Source: Xylaria sp. FL1777 (taxonomy: Eukaryota; Ascomycota; Sordariomycetes; Xylariales; Xylariaceae). From it: a DNA stretch of 64,000 bases. Every line of letters starts with the position of its first letter. Positions within the stretch are counted from its first letter, which is position 1. The stretch spans positions 62,001-126,000 of the forward strand of contig MU400588.1 of the NCBI GenBank assembly GCA_022578965.1. The letters run 5' to 3'. A program made the translations under genes and the position numbers. Below, piece after piece: positions 23,133 through 36,300 of the stretch. The notes beneath the pieces were generated by a model. That model saw nothing but the letters and a program-made list of their open reading frames with translations, was not told the origin of the DNA and searched no databases.

Positions 23133-23843
23133 CACTTCTAGACTCTGTCATAGTAAGCTGGTTAATAGGTGATTTGACAAGCACTAAATTTGCTGTCCAT
23201 ACAGAGGAGAACCAAATCTTTAAATTTGATATCTATTAAGTTTTCTCTCCGTCCGTTCTTATAGTCGTTCTGTTATATGCGTGATAATCGAGTACGTATA
23301 CAAATGAACCGCGCCGTACGGATGTATCCATCCTTATGCCATGAAGCTCTACATGCTTCTTTTTGCTTGTTGTACAAAGAGTATCCCCGTCGTTTCCATG
23401 TCTCCAAGCCAGAGCCAGATTGAGAGCGATCTAGCATTCGAAATATCGTTTCATCATCTCTCATGATGGACCGACATAGGAGTGACGTTGCATACGCTTC
23501 AGAGATGTCGCTTCGAATTCATATTTGTGGTCTCAAACCCTGAGACCTTATTGGATGTGTTTTTGAACGGCCAATCCACAAAGTGAAGAATCGAACCTTC
23601 CAATCAATGTGGTGACAAACCAGCACATTGTAACGGCGAAGTTGTTAAACCCTGTGACTAGCTCTATTACCTAGTAGTGTAATTTTGACCGGTTGTTGAG
23701 TGGGAATATCCTGATGCTTAGAACTCTGATCCGAGCAACTATTCCCGCGAAGTATAATTATCTTCATCTAGAGCGAGCAGTCGTGTTTATTGATACCGTC
23801 GCCTGAACGATCATGAATAATCATATATCGTAGTAAAGTCTCA
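23133..23843. other. Spacer between convergent genes, with a short perfect hairpin
   Basis: 3' flanks of the GH51 and TBL1-like genes. At 23529-23547 a 7-bp perfect inverted repeat (GGTCTCA / TGAGACC) encloses a 5-nt loop. No gene seen. Confidence 0.5.
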
Positions 23844-26307
23844 TCACCGGAAGTTGATAACGGCAAGCTATGTGACAGTTAGCAGCGGTTTAAGTATAAG
23901 AGCTGACTATAACTTACTCGGCTGTTCACACCATAAGCTAACTTGTGACCAGTGGAATCCCAACCCAAGCAATGCTCGTCCTCTTCATCCGATTCGGGAT
24001 TCATTCGTGGGCTCAACCAACCAGGATGAGGAAGGCGACTCCAACTCGCACGCGGAATACTATGGTCGTCAACCTTCCAAATGAGGATCCTCTCACTCGT
24101 TGCCCCGGCAATAAATGCGCCATCTGGTGTAAACGCGAGCGCAACAATAGGAGGACCCATGGTCATGGAACATTTTGCTGGGCCCTCGGGAGCAAGCGCA
24201 TTCCAAATGAAGATGGCTCCGTCTTCGCCGCCTGATGCTAGCAGCCTTTCGTTTTCAACGACGGGTGAATGCTCTGGTTGAAAAGCTAGAGCAGTCACCG
24301 CATCGCAATGAGCTTGTATCGAGCGCCGCTTTCCAGAACTATCCCATACCTAAATCAATTGTTATTAAGGGAGTCTGCAGAGAGAAGAATTTTCCTTACA
24401 TCGACAACGCCTTTCTCTCCGCACGTAGCGGCCAAGGAAAACCGCGAATCGTATTGAACTTGTGTTAATGTATCCCCTTCTCTCGTTTCAAACTTTTGTA
24501 CGTCGGATATTTCTTTATCCGAGTAACGCAGCAAAACCAACAGATCCCCACCACATAAGAGAAACTCAGTATCACTAGTCCATGCTGCATCAAGCGGCTC
24601 GGCGTTGAGATCGTGGTTTGGGAGAAAGTATGTCAACGAATTTAGTGTATGCGAATGATAAACAGTAATAAGCGTGCCTCCACTATCGGGCGCTATTGCC
24701 AAAATCGCGGTACTGTGAGGACTCCAACGAAGCTTGATGATGGGCGGCTCTGCGACTTCGAAATGATGGATGTGGCTGCCTTCGGGGGTCCAGAGGGTAA
24801 GCCTAGCCTTTGAGTCCGAGTCAGTGGCAACAGCAATGGCGCTGCCATCAAAATTCCAGGCCATCGCAGTGACGGTGGCCTTGGGCGGTATATCATCCTC
24901 CACCAGATTGTGGAAATCTGGGATGATGCTATTCACGTGATCTTCCGATGCAGGATCGGCTGCTGCCCCACGCGAGATGTTCCAGATGCGGGCTAGCGCA
25001 TCGGTTCCAGCAGCCGCCAAGAGGGAGGGATCTCGCGGATGCCATTGGCAGTGCAGTAGCACTGGCGCACTGTCACCGTTTGCCCTGGACAGGGCGCCGG
25101 GTGCATCGTCAAGCCCCGAGCCGAGGGGGATGAATGTGGTCTCGCAGGCCAGCTCCTCGACTTTATCGACCTGAGTGCCCTGTTCGGGGCCGTCGGTGCG
25201 AGGAAGAGGCGTTGGCGCCCGTTCGCCCTCTAGGGGGGACGGGTAAGCATGATTGTCGCCCTGGTGGTCCTGGCCGTCTACTTCCATGGGTGTATCCACT
25301 CCATGTTCGTACCCATTACTCAGTCGTGGCCGCTTGGCCGGGGAACCGTTCACCGAAGACTGCTGTTGCCTGTCACCCTGGCGCTTCCGGGAATTTTCCA
25401 CGTCGACGGGCGCTGCTGGTAGCGCTGGCGTGGGAATTACTGCTGGCGCAGGCTGGACATCCAAATCAGGCTCTGCCTCGGCATCATCATCACTTTCGTC
25501 CGGTTTCTGCTGGTGAGGCGGTGGATGCGCATCCAGTGGACCAAAAACCCCTAGCTGCATCGCCTCGGCCAGTGCCGCCTGCGCTGCTGCATCACCAGGT
25601 ACCTGCACAGAGAAAGTCGTCAGTGCCAATGCCCATTTGGCTGGATCCTGGGCGGCAATTTGGAGAAAATCAATTCGGCGTCCCGTCACAGACGGGCGCC
25701 ATGCTCTTGCTTGTTGGTTTCGCGTTTTGCCTGATGCATCGCACGGTTTACAGAGTCGCTGGACATTAGAATGCCCCGGGTCTTAGCACGTACCTGGGTT
25801 GTTTGTGCATGCTCCCTCTCTAGCGAGTGATACAGCAGACCTTTGTTTAAAACATTGACTAGCGCATGGCTCTTGACATACGGCGCAAATTCTAGCTGCC
25901 GATGCGGTTCTTGAACGTGCCACTCCTTCTGAAATTTCACGGCCGTCTCTCGATAATCTGCACAAGCTCTTGGTCAGTTCGCATGGCACAAAGCCTCACC
26001 CATCTCCTTCCCAGCGCACAATGGCAGCACAGCTGTCCAACCAAACAGCTCTACCACGCCGTCGAATAAAGCACCAGGGCGGCCACCGGGGTAGATAGAC
26101 ACGTACTTCCTTCTAATAAATACCTAGGTTTTGAGAGTCAATGGAGCCATGACCAGACAGAGGTTGCGGATGAGCTTGCAGAGGGAATAGGCCACTTCGA
26201 TGAGAACGGCGTTGGAGTGCGAGGATCGGGACGGGGGAAGGGAAACGGGTGACAGCGTACCTCCAAATCAAGAAATTGACCCGGTTAGAGTCTAAATGCT
26301 CCTTCAT
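23844..26307 (-). CDS. LisH and WD40-repeat corepressor subunit, TBL1/Sif2-like
   Basis: Predicted 628-aa nuclear protein. TBL1 in animals and Sif2 in yeast are scaffold subunits of histone-deacetylase corepressors (NCoR/SMRT and Set3C). Six exons: 26307-26261, 26123-26107 (a 17-nt microexon), 25957-25794, 25602-24400, 24349-23918 and 23867-23844. The spliced N-terminus reads NRVNFLIWRYLLEGNYRET, a textbook LisH motif that exists only if the microexon is included. The block GVFGPL follows at about 94-99, then a Pro/acidic linker and a basic stretch (SPAKRPR). Eight WD40-like blades run from about 260 to the C-terminus, including LLASGGEDGAIFIWN and IAGATSERILIWK. The last exon adds only LAVINFR. 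Length and order fit fungal TBL1 homologues. Confidence 0.9.
26107..26123 (-). other. 17-nt microexon in the LisH coding region
   Basis: Bounded on the - strand by a CCTAG acceptor and a GTACGT donor. It encodes the core of YLLEG. Upstream exon ends AG, the microexon supplies G plus five codons plus A, and the next exon supplies AT, giving R-YLLEG-N in frame. Confidence 0.85.
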
Positions 26308-29300
26308 AGTGGAAGAAAACAGCAGGCGTGGTCGGAGCACGGAATATACATAGGCCTTTGATTTTTCGAGCGAAGGAGTGACGGAGACCTTACCAAGGAC
26401 TGGCAATCGGTGACGACGGACAGACTTTCGTTTTTGAGATGTTGAAGACAAGGAATAATGAGAGAGACGGGAGTTGATGAGCCCTGAATGATCCAAGGTC
26501 CATGTCTTGTGTCGGGGCCAAAACTAAAGGTCTCGCTGGCCCACTCTTGTCTTCCGAAGTGGGATAAGCCTGGTCCAACGTGCAGGGCCTACAGGGGTAG
26601 CGTAGGTACCTACAGTAGGTACCGTAGGTACTGTAGGTACCGAGTATGTCGACAGTTGGGCGAGTTTTCGATGTGCGCTGCTACATATACACGTAGATGG
26701 GAGCTTCGAAGGGTACATAGGTGCCCATCTATCTCCTATACATACAGTGGCAATTCTAAGCCGAGAACTATACCTACACGGTAAGTAAGTACCTACCTCT
26801 GACTGTTATCGCGCTATAACACGCGCGCCTTGGGCTTGGAAACATCGAATGTGGTACAGATTGTAGCCAACATTGAAAATTGGAAGGAGACATGGAGACG
26901 GGGTTTTCCTTGTAGGAGAGGTACGTACCGCATACACTACCTACATTGTCAGCGCTCGACATGCGTGGTCTGTAGTGCAGTCCGTAAGGCAGGTAACCTG
27001 GGTCCTTGCCTGGGCTCGCTTCGAAGTTGCGCCCAATCCATCGCCAGTCCCAGATTATGTGCAGATCTTCAAGTACCCTTGTACCTGCCGTCTGCCAATT
27101 GCTTCGATGGTGGCTTTCTAACACAGTGTCTCGCCCATTTACCCTCTTTTTCCCGCCATGGACCAGTGTAGGCCAGCGGTTCCATTTGCCACGCACATCT
27201 TCAATTCTGCTGCTCTGCCCGTCATGCTATTCGTTTTTGGGTTAGCAGTCTTGTCGTACACCGATATGGCAACATTGATCTACCTGGCACACGGCTCTCA
27301 GATGCGCTTCTCACTCGTGTCATGATCTACCGATGTACCTCAAACCCCTCAAAAGCAGGCCTTCGTAAAAGCTGGTCATCTCAATGGCATACCAATGGCC
27401 AGGCACTGCCTCTGCTGTACCTAGCTCTTGCTCATGACAACATGCGTGTGTCTGGGCGTATAGAGGAGTTCGGTTCGTGCCACTCTTGTTATCAGACGGA
27501 AGCATGAGGGTACCGCCGCACTTGGCCGAAGGCGCTGACATACTATAGAACACTGGCATCATGGTGCAGCGCAGGGGTGTTTTCTCCCGTCTGAACCCAA
27601 CAATCCTTGACACATCATCCCCAACTTAGTATTTTCTAGAATCAATGCACCGCTCACGGGACTCTAATTATCCCATTATCCTGTCTCTCGCTTAGGCGGG
27701 TTGAGCGACTGTAGCGAGTGTACTTGGTCATATTCTGGCTGCCCATCGTCAAGCAGAAACGAACTCGACGAGGGTCCAAACATCCCAAGTCCGGTGACGT
27801 TTCAGTAGGTACAGTGCCTGCAAATGTGTATGGTGCTCCAGTGCGCACCCCGGATGCTCCACCTCGACTACTTTGTCATCCTTTCTCTACCTAGAGTTAG
27901 AATACCCAGTCACCCGTGCTCACCCAATAAAATTTAAGCTCTGGTCTGATGTACATTATGACTCGTGGCATCAGATACGTATAGGGAACAATGTCGGCTC
28001 ACCGCGTCGTTGGAGGCTCTAGTGCTCTTCGAGGTATTCCGTGGGTGTCTTCCGGCTTGAGTGTTTTTTCCAGAGCCCAGAGGGGAGCCGTAAACAGTGC
28101 TCATGCAGCAAGGTTGCAGTCCTAAGGCATTGATTGGTATTGCCGACCCACGCGGTAGAGCGTTTCTGTGCTGCAGGGTATTTCTACACGTAGGCTAGTA
28201 CGTTGTATTGGCAGGACGCTTGACAGGCTAGACTGGCTAATTACTGTAACACCCAGCCCTCTCTCGATACTAGGGTGGCGACAGCTCGGCTGAGCCTATC
28301 AGCTCTCTCGTTTGTCGAGCAACAGAAACTGGCCAAACTCCAGAAAACTCCACAATCTCCGGAATAGGATTCATTTCCTGGCTGGAGAGATGCTTATTAT
28401 TAGCACCCGAGCACAGCAGCATCATCTTCTTCTGGAATTCCGAAAAGCCTCAGCAGCCGACCTCAAGCCTTAAAGAAGCACACGCATACGGTATATACCA
28501 CTCCGAAGCCCCATCCACCGAGGGTTGACCGCGACGGATGACGATACAAGATAGCTCCCGTATGACAACCACCTAGATAGCAGATGGGTAACCTGGCAGG
28601 TAGTAGTGCAAATACCGGTACCGTACTGCGTAATGTGATCGAACGGCAAATACCTAGGTACCTGACGAGGAATGCGATGGGACGGATCAGAACACCAAAT
28701 TCTTAACAAGCTGCGCCTCTGTCCCCATTGGTCGTAGCGCGCAGGCTCTCAGTCAAGGTACCCAGCTTGATGATTGATGTGTAATTGGCCTACCTATGCA
28801 CAGTATGCCAAGCCCTTCGGATGGTAAATTTTGAAGATGGAGCCTGCCGTCTTTGTGTAGATACACTACCTATTCTCGTCTTAATGCGAACCGGACATCC
28901 CAGGACCTGTTCTGAATGAGTGCTAATCGGGTTGCTGTGTTTCCAAGACACTCGACTCTACGCGTATTGAAGACCGGCAATGCCCTGGTCATAAATGGAC
29001 CCGACGCTGCAAGTCAACTCTGGACCCGGCTGAATGTCGGGATTCAAATGGTTCGAAATAGCCACGAGGGCACGAGGGACAAGTCAGCCATGTATGCGTA
29101 GATGTATGGGTCTCTTGGAGGAGATCCTGGCAAGACAACGCCTTAGCCGATACTTTGTATGTGAGGTTATTCTCAGGCCACCATCCGAGTAAGTCCCACC
29201 TCTCAAGGTCATGTTATAGTAGAGAGGACCATCCTACCCAACACCAGCTAATTAATGTATTTCGGTATATGATCAGCCCCAGCTCTCAATAGATGCACAG

Positions 29301-29717
29301 TAGTGTGTAGTGTGAAATCATGCTCGACGATGTTTAAAAATAAGATGCGAAGCACACGGAGCTGACGGTAAAGTGGTAATTTAGGTACCTACTTGTGGCT
29401 GAACGGCCCCCTCCATACAAGGTGTTACCTATTACCCACTACACTAGGTAGGTACCGGTATAACCACCTTGCATGGTTTAGGGAATGCACAAGCCACGTT
29501 ATGCACAGGGTATGTGCGACCCGACCCCATTGTGGATTGTGGCTTGCCTGCCCATCAGGCTGAAGTTCAGTTGAACAGCTTTGGAGACGGCATTGGAGAT
29601 GTACACGCCTCATATCGCGTATCGCCTCGCTCTGACTGATCGATCATCTAATACCTAGTTTGATAACTTTCGCGGTTAACTCTACAGTCCCTACATGCAT
29701 CGATCTCGCTACCCAAG
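26308..29717. other. Long divergent spacer between the TBL1-like and TMEM115-like genes
   Basis: 3.4 kb with no supported gene. A GTAGGTACC/GTAGGTACT tandem block lies at about 26601-26642, and further TACCTA words occur at about 26771-26800, 28560-28680 and 29380-29460. The open frames here (up to 140 codons) lack ordinary codon patterns and overlap on both strands. Confidence 0.5.
26601..26642. repeat. Short tandem block of GTAGGTACC units
   Basis: Four to five imperfect GTAGGTACC/T units separated by 0-5 nt. Because the unit contains a GGTACC palindrome, the block can also fold back on itself. Confidence 0.7.
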
Positions 29718-30878
29718 ATGCCGCCACGACTCAACATACCACCTGTCACCCGCATAGCCCTAGCTGTTCTCGCTTTACAGTCGTTATCAAGCATCCTCGT
29801 CCAAAGAGCTCACCCCCACGCTGTCGTTGAATGGCTGGTCTTAGTGCCTCAACTGTCCATTTTCTACCCATGGACCTTTCTCACGACAACTCTGGCCGAA
29901 GACAATCTTGCTAGCCTGATCATCGCCGGCATCACGCTCTTCAATGGGGGGAGGTATCTTGAGAGAGCTTGGTCCTCCAAGGAATTTGCCAAGTTCCTCC
30001 TCGTTGTATCGCTGGCTCCGAATTTTCTGTGCTTCTTGCTTTTGATCACCATGTTCACCGTCACGAGGAACGAGGATTGGACGTAAGTCCCCTTTACTAA
30101 CCCTATTGTGTATGAACCAGTGCTGGTTTGACATTTCTAACTGCTGAATGCTTGCAGATTGACCACTATCAACGGCACCATCCCACTTCAAATATCTTTC
30201 CTCGTCGCTTTCAGCCAACTCGTACCCGCTCATACGGTCACGCTATTCCGAGGCGTATTGTCGCTGCGCGTGCCACGATTTCCTTTGATCTACATCGGCC
30301 TGGTCGTTGTTGCTAACCTGACGCCTTGGGTTTCGGGCGCAAGCTTACCATTAGCTGTTCTTGGATTTCTCACGAGCTGGACATATCTGCGTTTTTACAA
30401 GACCGTCTTCCCCGACCTTGACTCGTCGCAACCGACTTCGATGCGAGGTGATGCGAGCGAAACCTTTGCCTTCTCGGAGTTCTTTCCCGCCCCCGCTAAG
30501 CCATTCGTCGCAGCGTTAGCCGACCAAGTTTTTGCTATGCTTGTAGCTGCGCGAGTATGCACCCCTTTCTCCCAAGCCGACATATCTGCGGCTCAGGGCA
30601 ACAACTTCCACCAACGATCTGCGCCCGGCGGCGTGAGAGCCGAAGCCGAAAGGCGGAGGGCTCTTGCGTTGAAAGTACTTGACCAACGACTACATGCCGC
30701 TACTAGCAGTCCGGCTTCTCGAAGTCAATCGATACCGCCTGCTCAACCGAGTGGCCCAACCGTACAAACACAACCTCACCCCAATGTCCAAGCAGCCATG
30801 ACATCTGAGCCAGCGACTATGTTGGGAGAAACACACTACAACCCAGACCACGATGGTGGCGAAAAGGATGGTTCATAA
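29718..30878 (+). CDS. TMEM115-family (DUF1751) integral membrane protein
   Basis: Predicted 361 aa from exons 29718-30082 and 30158-30878. TMEM115-type proteins are rhomboid-like, multi-pass Golgi proteins without protease activity that act in retrograde transport and glycosylation. The N-terminal two thirds contain about six hydrophobic segments, including LALQ...ILVQR (15-35), FYPWTFLTTTL (50-60), SLIIAGITLFNGGRYLERAW (about 65-84), FLLVVSLAPNFLCFLLLITM (about 93-112), PLQISFLVAF (about 130-139) and SLPLAVLGFLTSWTYLRFYK (about 185-204). The GGRYLERAW motif and the segment PRFPLIYIGL are family-like. The C-terminal 130 residues are soluble and low-complexity. No catalytic Ser-His pair is visible. 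Single 75-nt intron with typical branch site. Confidence 0.87.
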
Positions 30879-31922
30879 AGCGCTCGTTATATATCGTGTG
30901 ATAAATTGCGCTGTTCAACCCTTACACTGCAAGCACGGAGTCTGGATTGTTCCTGTATTCTTTAAACAAGCATGTCTCTGTCTGGAGTTGGACTTCTTGT
31001 ATTCCACATCTGGGTGTTCTTTTGTTTTTGTTTTTTTTTTTGTTTTTTTTTTATGGGAGGACATTGGGTGCATCACTACGTACTGCTACGGTAATGAGAA
31101 GCTGATATTCGGTGAGCGATCTCGCTCCGGCTGGTTTCCGTAGCCTATTTGCGACGTATAAAGACGTCGAACCCCCTCAGCCTAGAGAAATAGGCATTCA
31201 AACCTCGATAATGAATAGCTCTTTGGGCAACCACAAGGAATGCTCTGGACGGTGCAGAAGCTGAACCTGTTGAGGCCTTGCAAACACCTCCTTTTTAGAC
31301 GTATGTAGAGCAGAAAAAGAAGGATAAAATCACACATAACTCCCAACACTTACAGAATTACCGTCTGCAATCGCTCCAAAATAGTTGTATATTTTACAAT
31401 TTGTCTCATCACCTCAAATACTTCACGGGACGCAATCGCAATCTTACTTCGGTCCAGGACAGTCTTGAGTGGCGTGAAACGTTGGCAGGTGTCAGCGTTG
31501 ATATGTGTTTCCAGACGCAGTGTACCTTTTCCCAGTCCGCGGACGACAGACGTTGTCTCATATTGGCGCCGTCGTACCGCATACGTGAATAAGTACAACC
31601 GGGACGGCTGGGCGCAGGCGTACAGGCACCGCTTGAGTTGCGACCTTTGCAAAAGTTGTACGACATTCTTGCCAGATATGGCCGGGCTGTCTAGCCATCC
31701 GTCTGCCTCCCTGTGTGGCGGCCTCGGACAAATGAAACAAGCAGCAGATAGGTAAGACGGTAAGGCAATCAGGGTAAGGCAGTGCGGGTGCGAGTGTTTC
31801 TATCATTTATTTAGCAAGTGGACAACAGCAACATGGCCCCGTGTCGCTGGTTACGGGCGATCTTGTAACTTGACGTTACAATGTGGTTGTGGTTACGCCT
31901 GCAAAAGGGAGCGACGGTAGTA

Positions 31923-31954
<32 letters not shown>
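31923..31954. repeat. (AGAC)8 tetranucleotide microsatellite
   Basis: Eight perfect AGAC units in non-coding spacer. Confidence 0.95.
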
Positions 31955-33245
31955 GTAGGCGACCAATCTGTGTGTCAGTGAGCGTGCGCATGTATGTGTG
32001 TTGTGTGTATGTGAGTTTGTAATCTCACGCCGAAACCTTCGGGGACAGCATGTTTAAAATAACATCTGCGCTGCTCTCGATGCTTCGATCAACCAACAAC
32101 CTAAAGATCACCGTGGCACCGCATCGCATCTCACACGGTTCGCCGCCTCGGCGTACTGTCGTTCCCTCGTGTTCTTCGGTGCGCCCAACACCTAGACAGG
32201 GCGGCTTAAAGCAACACTAATACGTTTGTAGGTTCATACCAAGCATAACGAGATATCCCGGCCTTTTTTCGCTCTTTGTGTTTGCGAATTACGCACGTCG
32301 TTCATCGAACGAAAGAAAAAAGTTTGCCTTTTATCCCCTCTCATCTGCTCGCCGGTGGAATGATAACGATGCAAAAGGCCAAGTGTTGTCACAGACTTAA
32401 TATAGTTTGTGGCTTGCATACGGCGGCTGGCCCCGGGTGGACAACGCTGTGTAATAGCCGTTCGGGGGGTGGTTGGTCGTATTGCGCGCAATGCTTGCTT
32501 GCTCGCTCGCTTGCCATGGCACGAATGATAGCGATGATAATGATGATGAGTAAAATATAGATAAGTCTGGATGAGTTGGTGGCGGTGGCGGAGAGACATG
32601 CATTATTTTATGCTCCATTGACATGCCTTCATTCGAGACGATATAACGATATACCTACCACGTACATAGTATACATAGTATACCTGCTACCTAGTACATG
32701 GCTAGCGGCTGCCTTTGTCGACAAGCTCGATGAACTACCGGTATCCAAACGACAAGACGCTGCAAGCTACTACTTGGGATGTATACTGCGTATGTGCGTA
32801 CTGTTGCATGCGTGCATGCGAGGGCGCGGATAGGTCCTACAGTAGAACCTGAAGCACCCTCTCGCCAACAGTGCTCGTACATGATGCATGACACATCTCT
32901 CTGTCGACGCAAGTACGTACTACACGACGCAGTCCGCAGTATACGCAGTACGTACAGCACTGTCATGGTTGAATGACAAGCGTGCCTACGATCCGCCCTT
33001 CCTTGGACCAACCGAGCCCCCCAGTCGACGGATGCTCGTCCACACATCATCAGCATGCAGGCGGGCAGGCAGCATCGGGCGGCTCCACTCATCCACATGC
33101 AACCTACTGTACTTACATACCACACTAGGTAGCATGCACATCTTGGAGGCGTCCGGGTGGAGGGCGGCTTGGAGGGGGAGAGGGGGATGGGAGGGAGGGT
33201 GTGAGATCTAAAACAGGATAGACACGCGCCCCGAGGGCGTGGCAT

Positions 33246-33273
33246 GTGGAATGTGGAATGTGGATTGTGGAAT
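33246..33273. repeat. 7-bp tandem repeat GTGGAAT, four units
   Basis: Four units, the third reading GTGGATT. Confidence 0.9.
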
Positions 33274-33288
33274 GCGGCCGGGGGGTGT

Positions 33289-33321
33289 GCTATATGTATG
33301 CTATATGTATGCTATATGTAC
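33289..33321. repeat. 11-bp tandem repeat GCTATATGTAT, three units
   Basis: Three units, the third ending in C instead of T, only 16 nt after the GTGGAAT repeat. Confidence 0.9.
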
Positions 33322-33630
33322 GAAGTATACATGTGTACATGTTGCGTATGTGCGGTATACTTGTTGCATCTGTTGCATACTATCTAGACCGACTGAGAGG
33401 TGTCAGACCTGACGAATGATAGTAACGGCCTGCATACTGCTTGCAGCATGCGTGAGATGCAGCGCATATTCTATCGGTGCTTTTTATTAAATAGGTAGTG
33501 TGCATGTACCTCCCTACCTACCGTACTGCGGCGTATACCTGCTCTACTTACTACTAATATCGGGAGTGTATAGGTAGTGGCATCTAGTAATACGGTAGGT
33601 AGTGCCGTGTGGTGTAGGGATGTACTCGAT

Positions 33631-33650
33631 GGGTTGGGTTGGGTTGGGTC
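33631..33650. repeat. (GGGTT)3 plus GGGTC
   Basis: Pentanucleotide repeat. The unit is not the fungal telomere hexamer TTAGGG, and the position is internal. Confidence 0.9.
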
Positions 33651-33833
33651 GAATTTCTAAACTCAAAACGCCTCCTCTCTCCTCAAGCACCGTACATGAT
33701 ATGTACAGAGGTTCACCACTTACACACCTACCTGCTTAAGTACATTACTACTGCCACGACCTTCTTACTGAGCAGTGCACACACAGATGACTTACATACA
33801 CCACCAACCACATATTTACAGGGAAGACGGCGA

Positions 33834-33863
33834 TGGAGATGGAGACGGAGACGGAGACGGAGC
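33834..33863. repeat. GGAGAT/GGAGAC hexanucleotide repeat
   Basis: About five units of GGAGAY on the + strand, in spacer. Confidence 0.85.
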
Positions 33864-34407
33864 GCGAAAGGTACACATGCTTAGATCTATCTGCCTGCCA
33901 TCACCTATACGCCTACGCAGTATACTGTAAATAGTTACTACCTTATATCTATATCAGTCTGTAGTATGCGTACGTAAGTACCGCCCGACCCAAACCAGGC
34001 CATCTATCTACACCCCCTTTCTTTTTCACTTGCACATCTGCCCAAGGTAGGCAGGTAACCCAACCACTTACTTACTCTTCGAATTGACTTTTACGGTATT
34101 AGTCCTGACTATTCATTCATGCCTCCACGCAAGCTGACCTCTTGACGTAGTGCCTGGCCTTCAGATGTTCATCTCTCTCACTCTCCCTCTCTCCATACAC
34201 GACCAGCTCGGTCCTGTGGTATTCCGCTGAACGAACGAACTCACCACCCCTGCCACCACTCCCTCGCATCGCCCGGAGGATTACACAGCTTGAACATGCA
34301 CGCTTGCGGTGGCGTTTTCCCCCTACGGCCTGATGACAAGTCTGTTTCACACCCCTCATTATTTTTTCTTTAAGAACGATCGACGCACCCCTAAATTCTA
34401 TCAGAGT

Positions 34408-34435
34408 AATCAATCAATCAATCAATCAATCAATC
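34408..34435. repeat. (AATC)7 tetranucleotide microsatellite
   Basis: Seven perfect AATC units in spacer. Confidence 0.95.
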
Positions 34436-35048
34436 TAGATTGCCAAGAGCTACCGGTAGCTCTATGACACTCACATAGCCGAAAGTAGCTGGGCCGGACC
34501 CAGCCCAAAACACATTGTGAACCACAAATAAGGTGAGTGAGTACCTACACCAGCTACAGCAGTTGGTGCCAGGGAGCGGTCACTAGTCAAAGCTTCGATG
34601 TGCACATGCAACCCGCTCGTAGCGACGCACGTTACCTAACGGGGTATGAGCATCTCGGGTTCACAGCCAGATCTATCACATTATCATCAGGAACATGGCC
34701 CAACGCTGGCAAGTGGTAGCCTTGAGTGGCTTGTGCTTGGTCGAGCGCATCTTCGGAAATGCGACAAAGGAAAAAGCAACAGGACCAACGACGAATCGTC
34801 TGACTGCCTTGGATGAAACCCCGGATTATACGATGATGAAAAAAAAAGGCTTGATTCATGGAAAATACAGTCTCGCTACCAAGCAATCATGAACTTAGTA
34901 TTTAACTCATATACTTCCCAGCGACGTCAGCTAGGTACTGATGAGCTGTAGTACAAAAGGTTGAAAGGAGGTACGGGATAAGGGGACATTCGTAAGAGAA
35001 AGAGTATGACTGACACGTGGACTTTCCAGAGCCGTGATATATCCTGCC

Positions 35049-35064
35049 TATATATATATATATA
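35049..35064. repeat. (TA)8 microsatellite
   Basis: Eight TA units in spacer. Confidence 0.9.
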
Positions 35065-36300
35065 CCACCTTCATGGGGCGATGATGAAGATAATGATTAA
35101 GCCCATTAACCTAACTCTATCCCAGGCCTTATATTTTTGAATTCGCCTCACCTACCTATTTTTATTTTTAACCTTTTCTTTTACCTATACGCATATAGTA
35201 TACCTAGAGAACCTATAACGCTGTGCCTCTATTTTCCCAGATTCCTTCGACCCTTTCCCCCTTCTAGTGTAGGCGATGCCCACAATCGTTAGCGCGGGTG
35301 CCACAAACTCGGCGTTTCTAGCGATATTTTTTTTTCTCTCGGGAGATGACGAGATTGGTCATCTACTCCAAGGCACAGACTAGCCTACGTAAACCAGGTA
35401 TAATGCGCTACTGTATTGCTTTCCCAAAGTTTCCCAACACGGTGGGCTGTGATTGTACCTACTTACGGTACATTTAGTATTACCTCAGATTTACATTGCT
35501 TAGGGCTGGCAGTCAGAAAAGAGAAGGAAATTAACATGCGACGGGATATGAGCTGATCTGACCCGACTGGGAGCTGGACCGTGCCTGTCCCCCCCTGTCC
35601 GTCTCGGTGCTTCAGCTGCTAGCTATGCAATTCGTTGCATAGGAGTATAGCTATACCAAGTGATCTACACTCCAGAAGAATCGGGGAACTCGTCTTATAC
35701 GAGTTAGGCCCACCAACTATTAAAGCAATTACTAACTACATATACTACATTATGAACCCATCACAGCAGAATAGGTCATAGCTAGTACGTACCATTACGA
35801 CGCGTTGGTTCATCACAAGTGTGCATGAAGATCTCGTGCGCATATTATGTACAGAACGTCGCACGCCTAAGTACGGCGCGGGCCTGACGCAGCAACGTTC
35901 TATCCATTAGCTTCGACTAGTTGTTGAGATTTATCCCGGTTCCATAAATAACATGTGGTAGGTAAATGGCAATATTGTCACTGCGATTTATGACTGCGAC
36001 TAGGCGATCAAATTGTGCAGAGCAAGAGGATAAGAAGCATACATAGTCCATGTAGGTAAAAGGTTAGTACAGGTAGGTTATTTTTGTAATGCAGTTATCA
36101 AAGACAAGGTTTCATTGCAAGCGCTTGACCATATTGGGTAGTTGTTGCTGCGCTGGCAGAGGCCCTAACAAATATTCAATGAGGATGAATACTCCGAGTC
36201 AGATAAGCGTGCCGCAATTTCAGATGGTCCCTCCTTGGGGGACTCAGTGGAATGAGAAAAAGGGTGTGCGTGGCATTGGTTCTGTGCCAAGAGCTGCAAT

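Noticed and set aside
22179..23135. 318-codon open frame antisense to the GH51 gene
   Set aside because: It is a shadow caused by extreme GC at third positions of the real gene. Its composition is Arg/Ala/Asp-rich and no family is recognisable.
23529..23547. Short hairpin as a possible transcription terminator or tRNA-like element
   Set aside because: A 7-bp stem is too short to call, and no tRNA A-box/B-box pair was found around the nearby GGTTCGA-like word at about 23591 on the - strand.
26774..27196. 140-codon frame in the TBL1-TMEM115 spacer
   Set aside because: Overlapping open frames exist on both strands in several frames, with no splice support or domain; likely chance.
32691..33245. 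184-codon Cys/Arg-rich open frame on the - strand
   Set aside because: It overlaps microsatellite-like spacer, has no splice or start context, and its Cys spacing is irregular. Most likely chance.
33631..33650. GGGTT repeat as a telomeric sequence
   Set aside because: The unit differs from TTAGGG and the block is only three to four units inside a chromosome segment.
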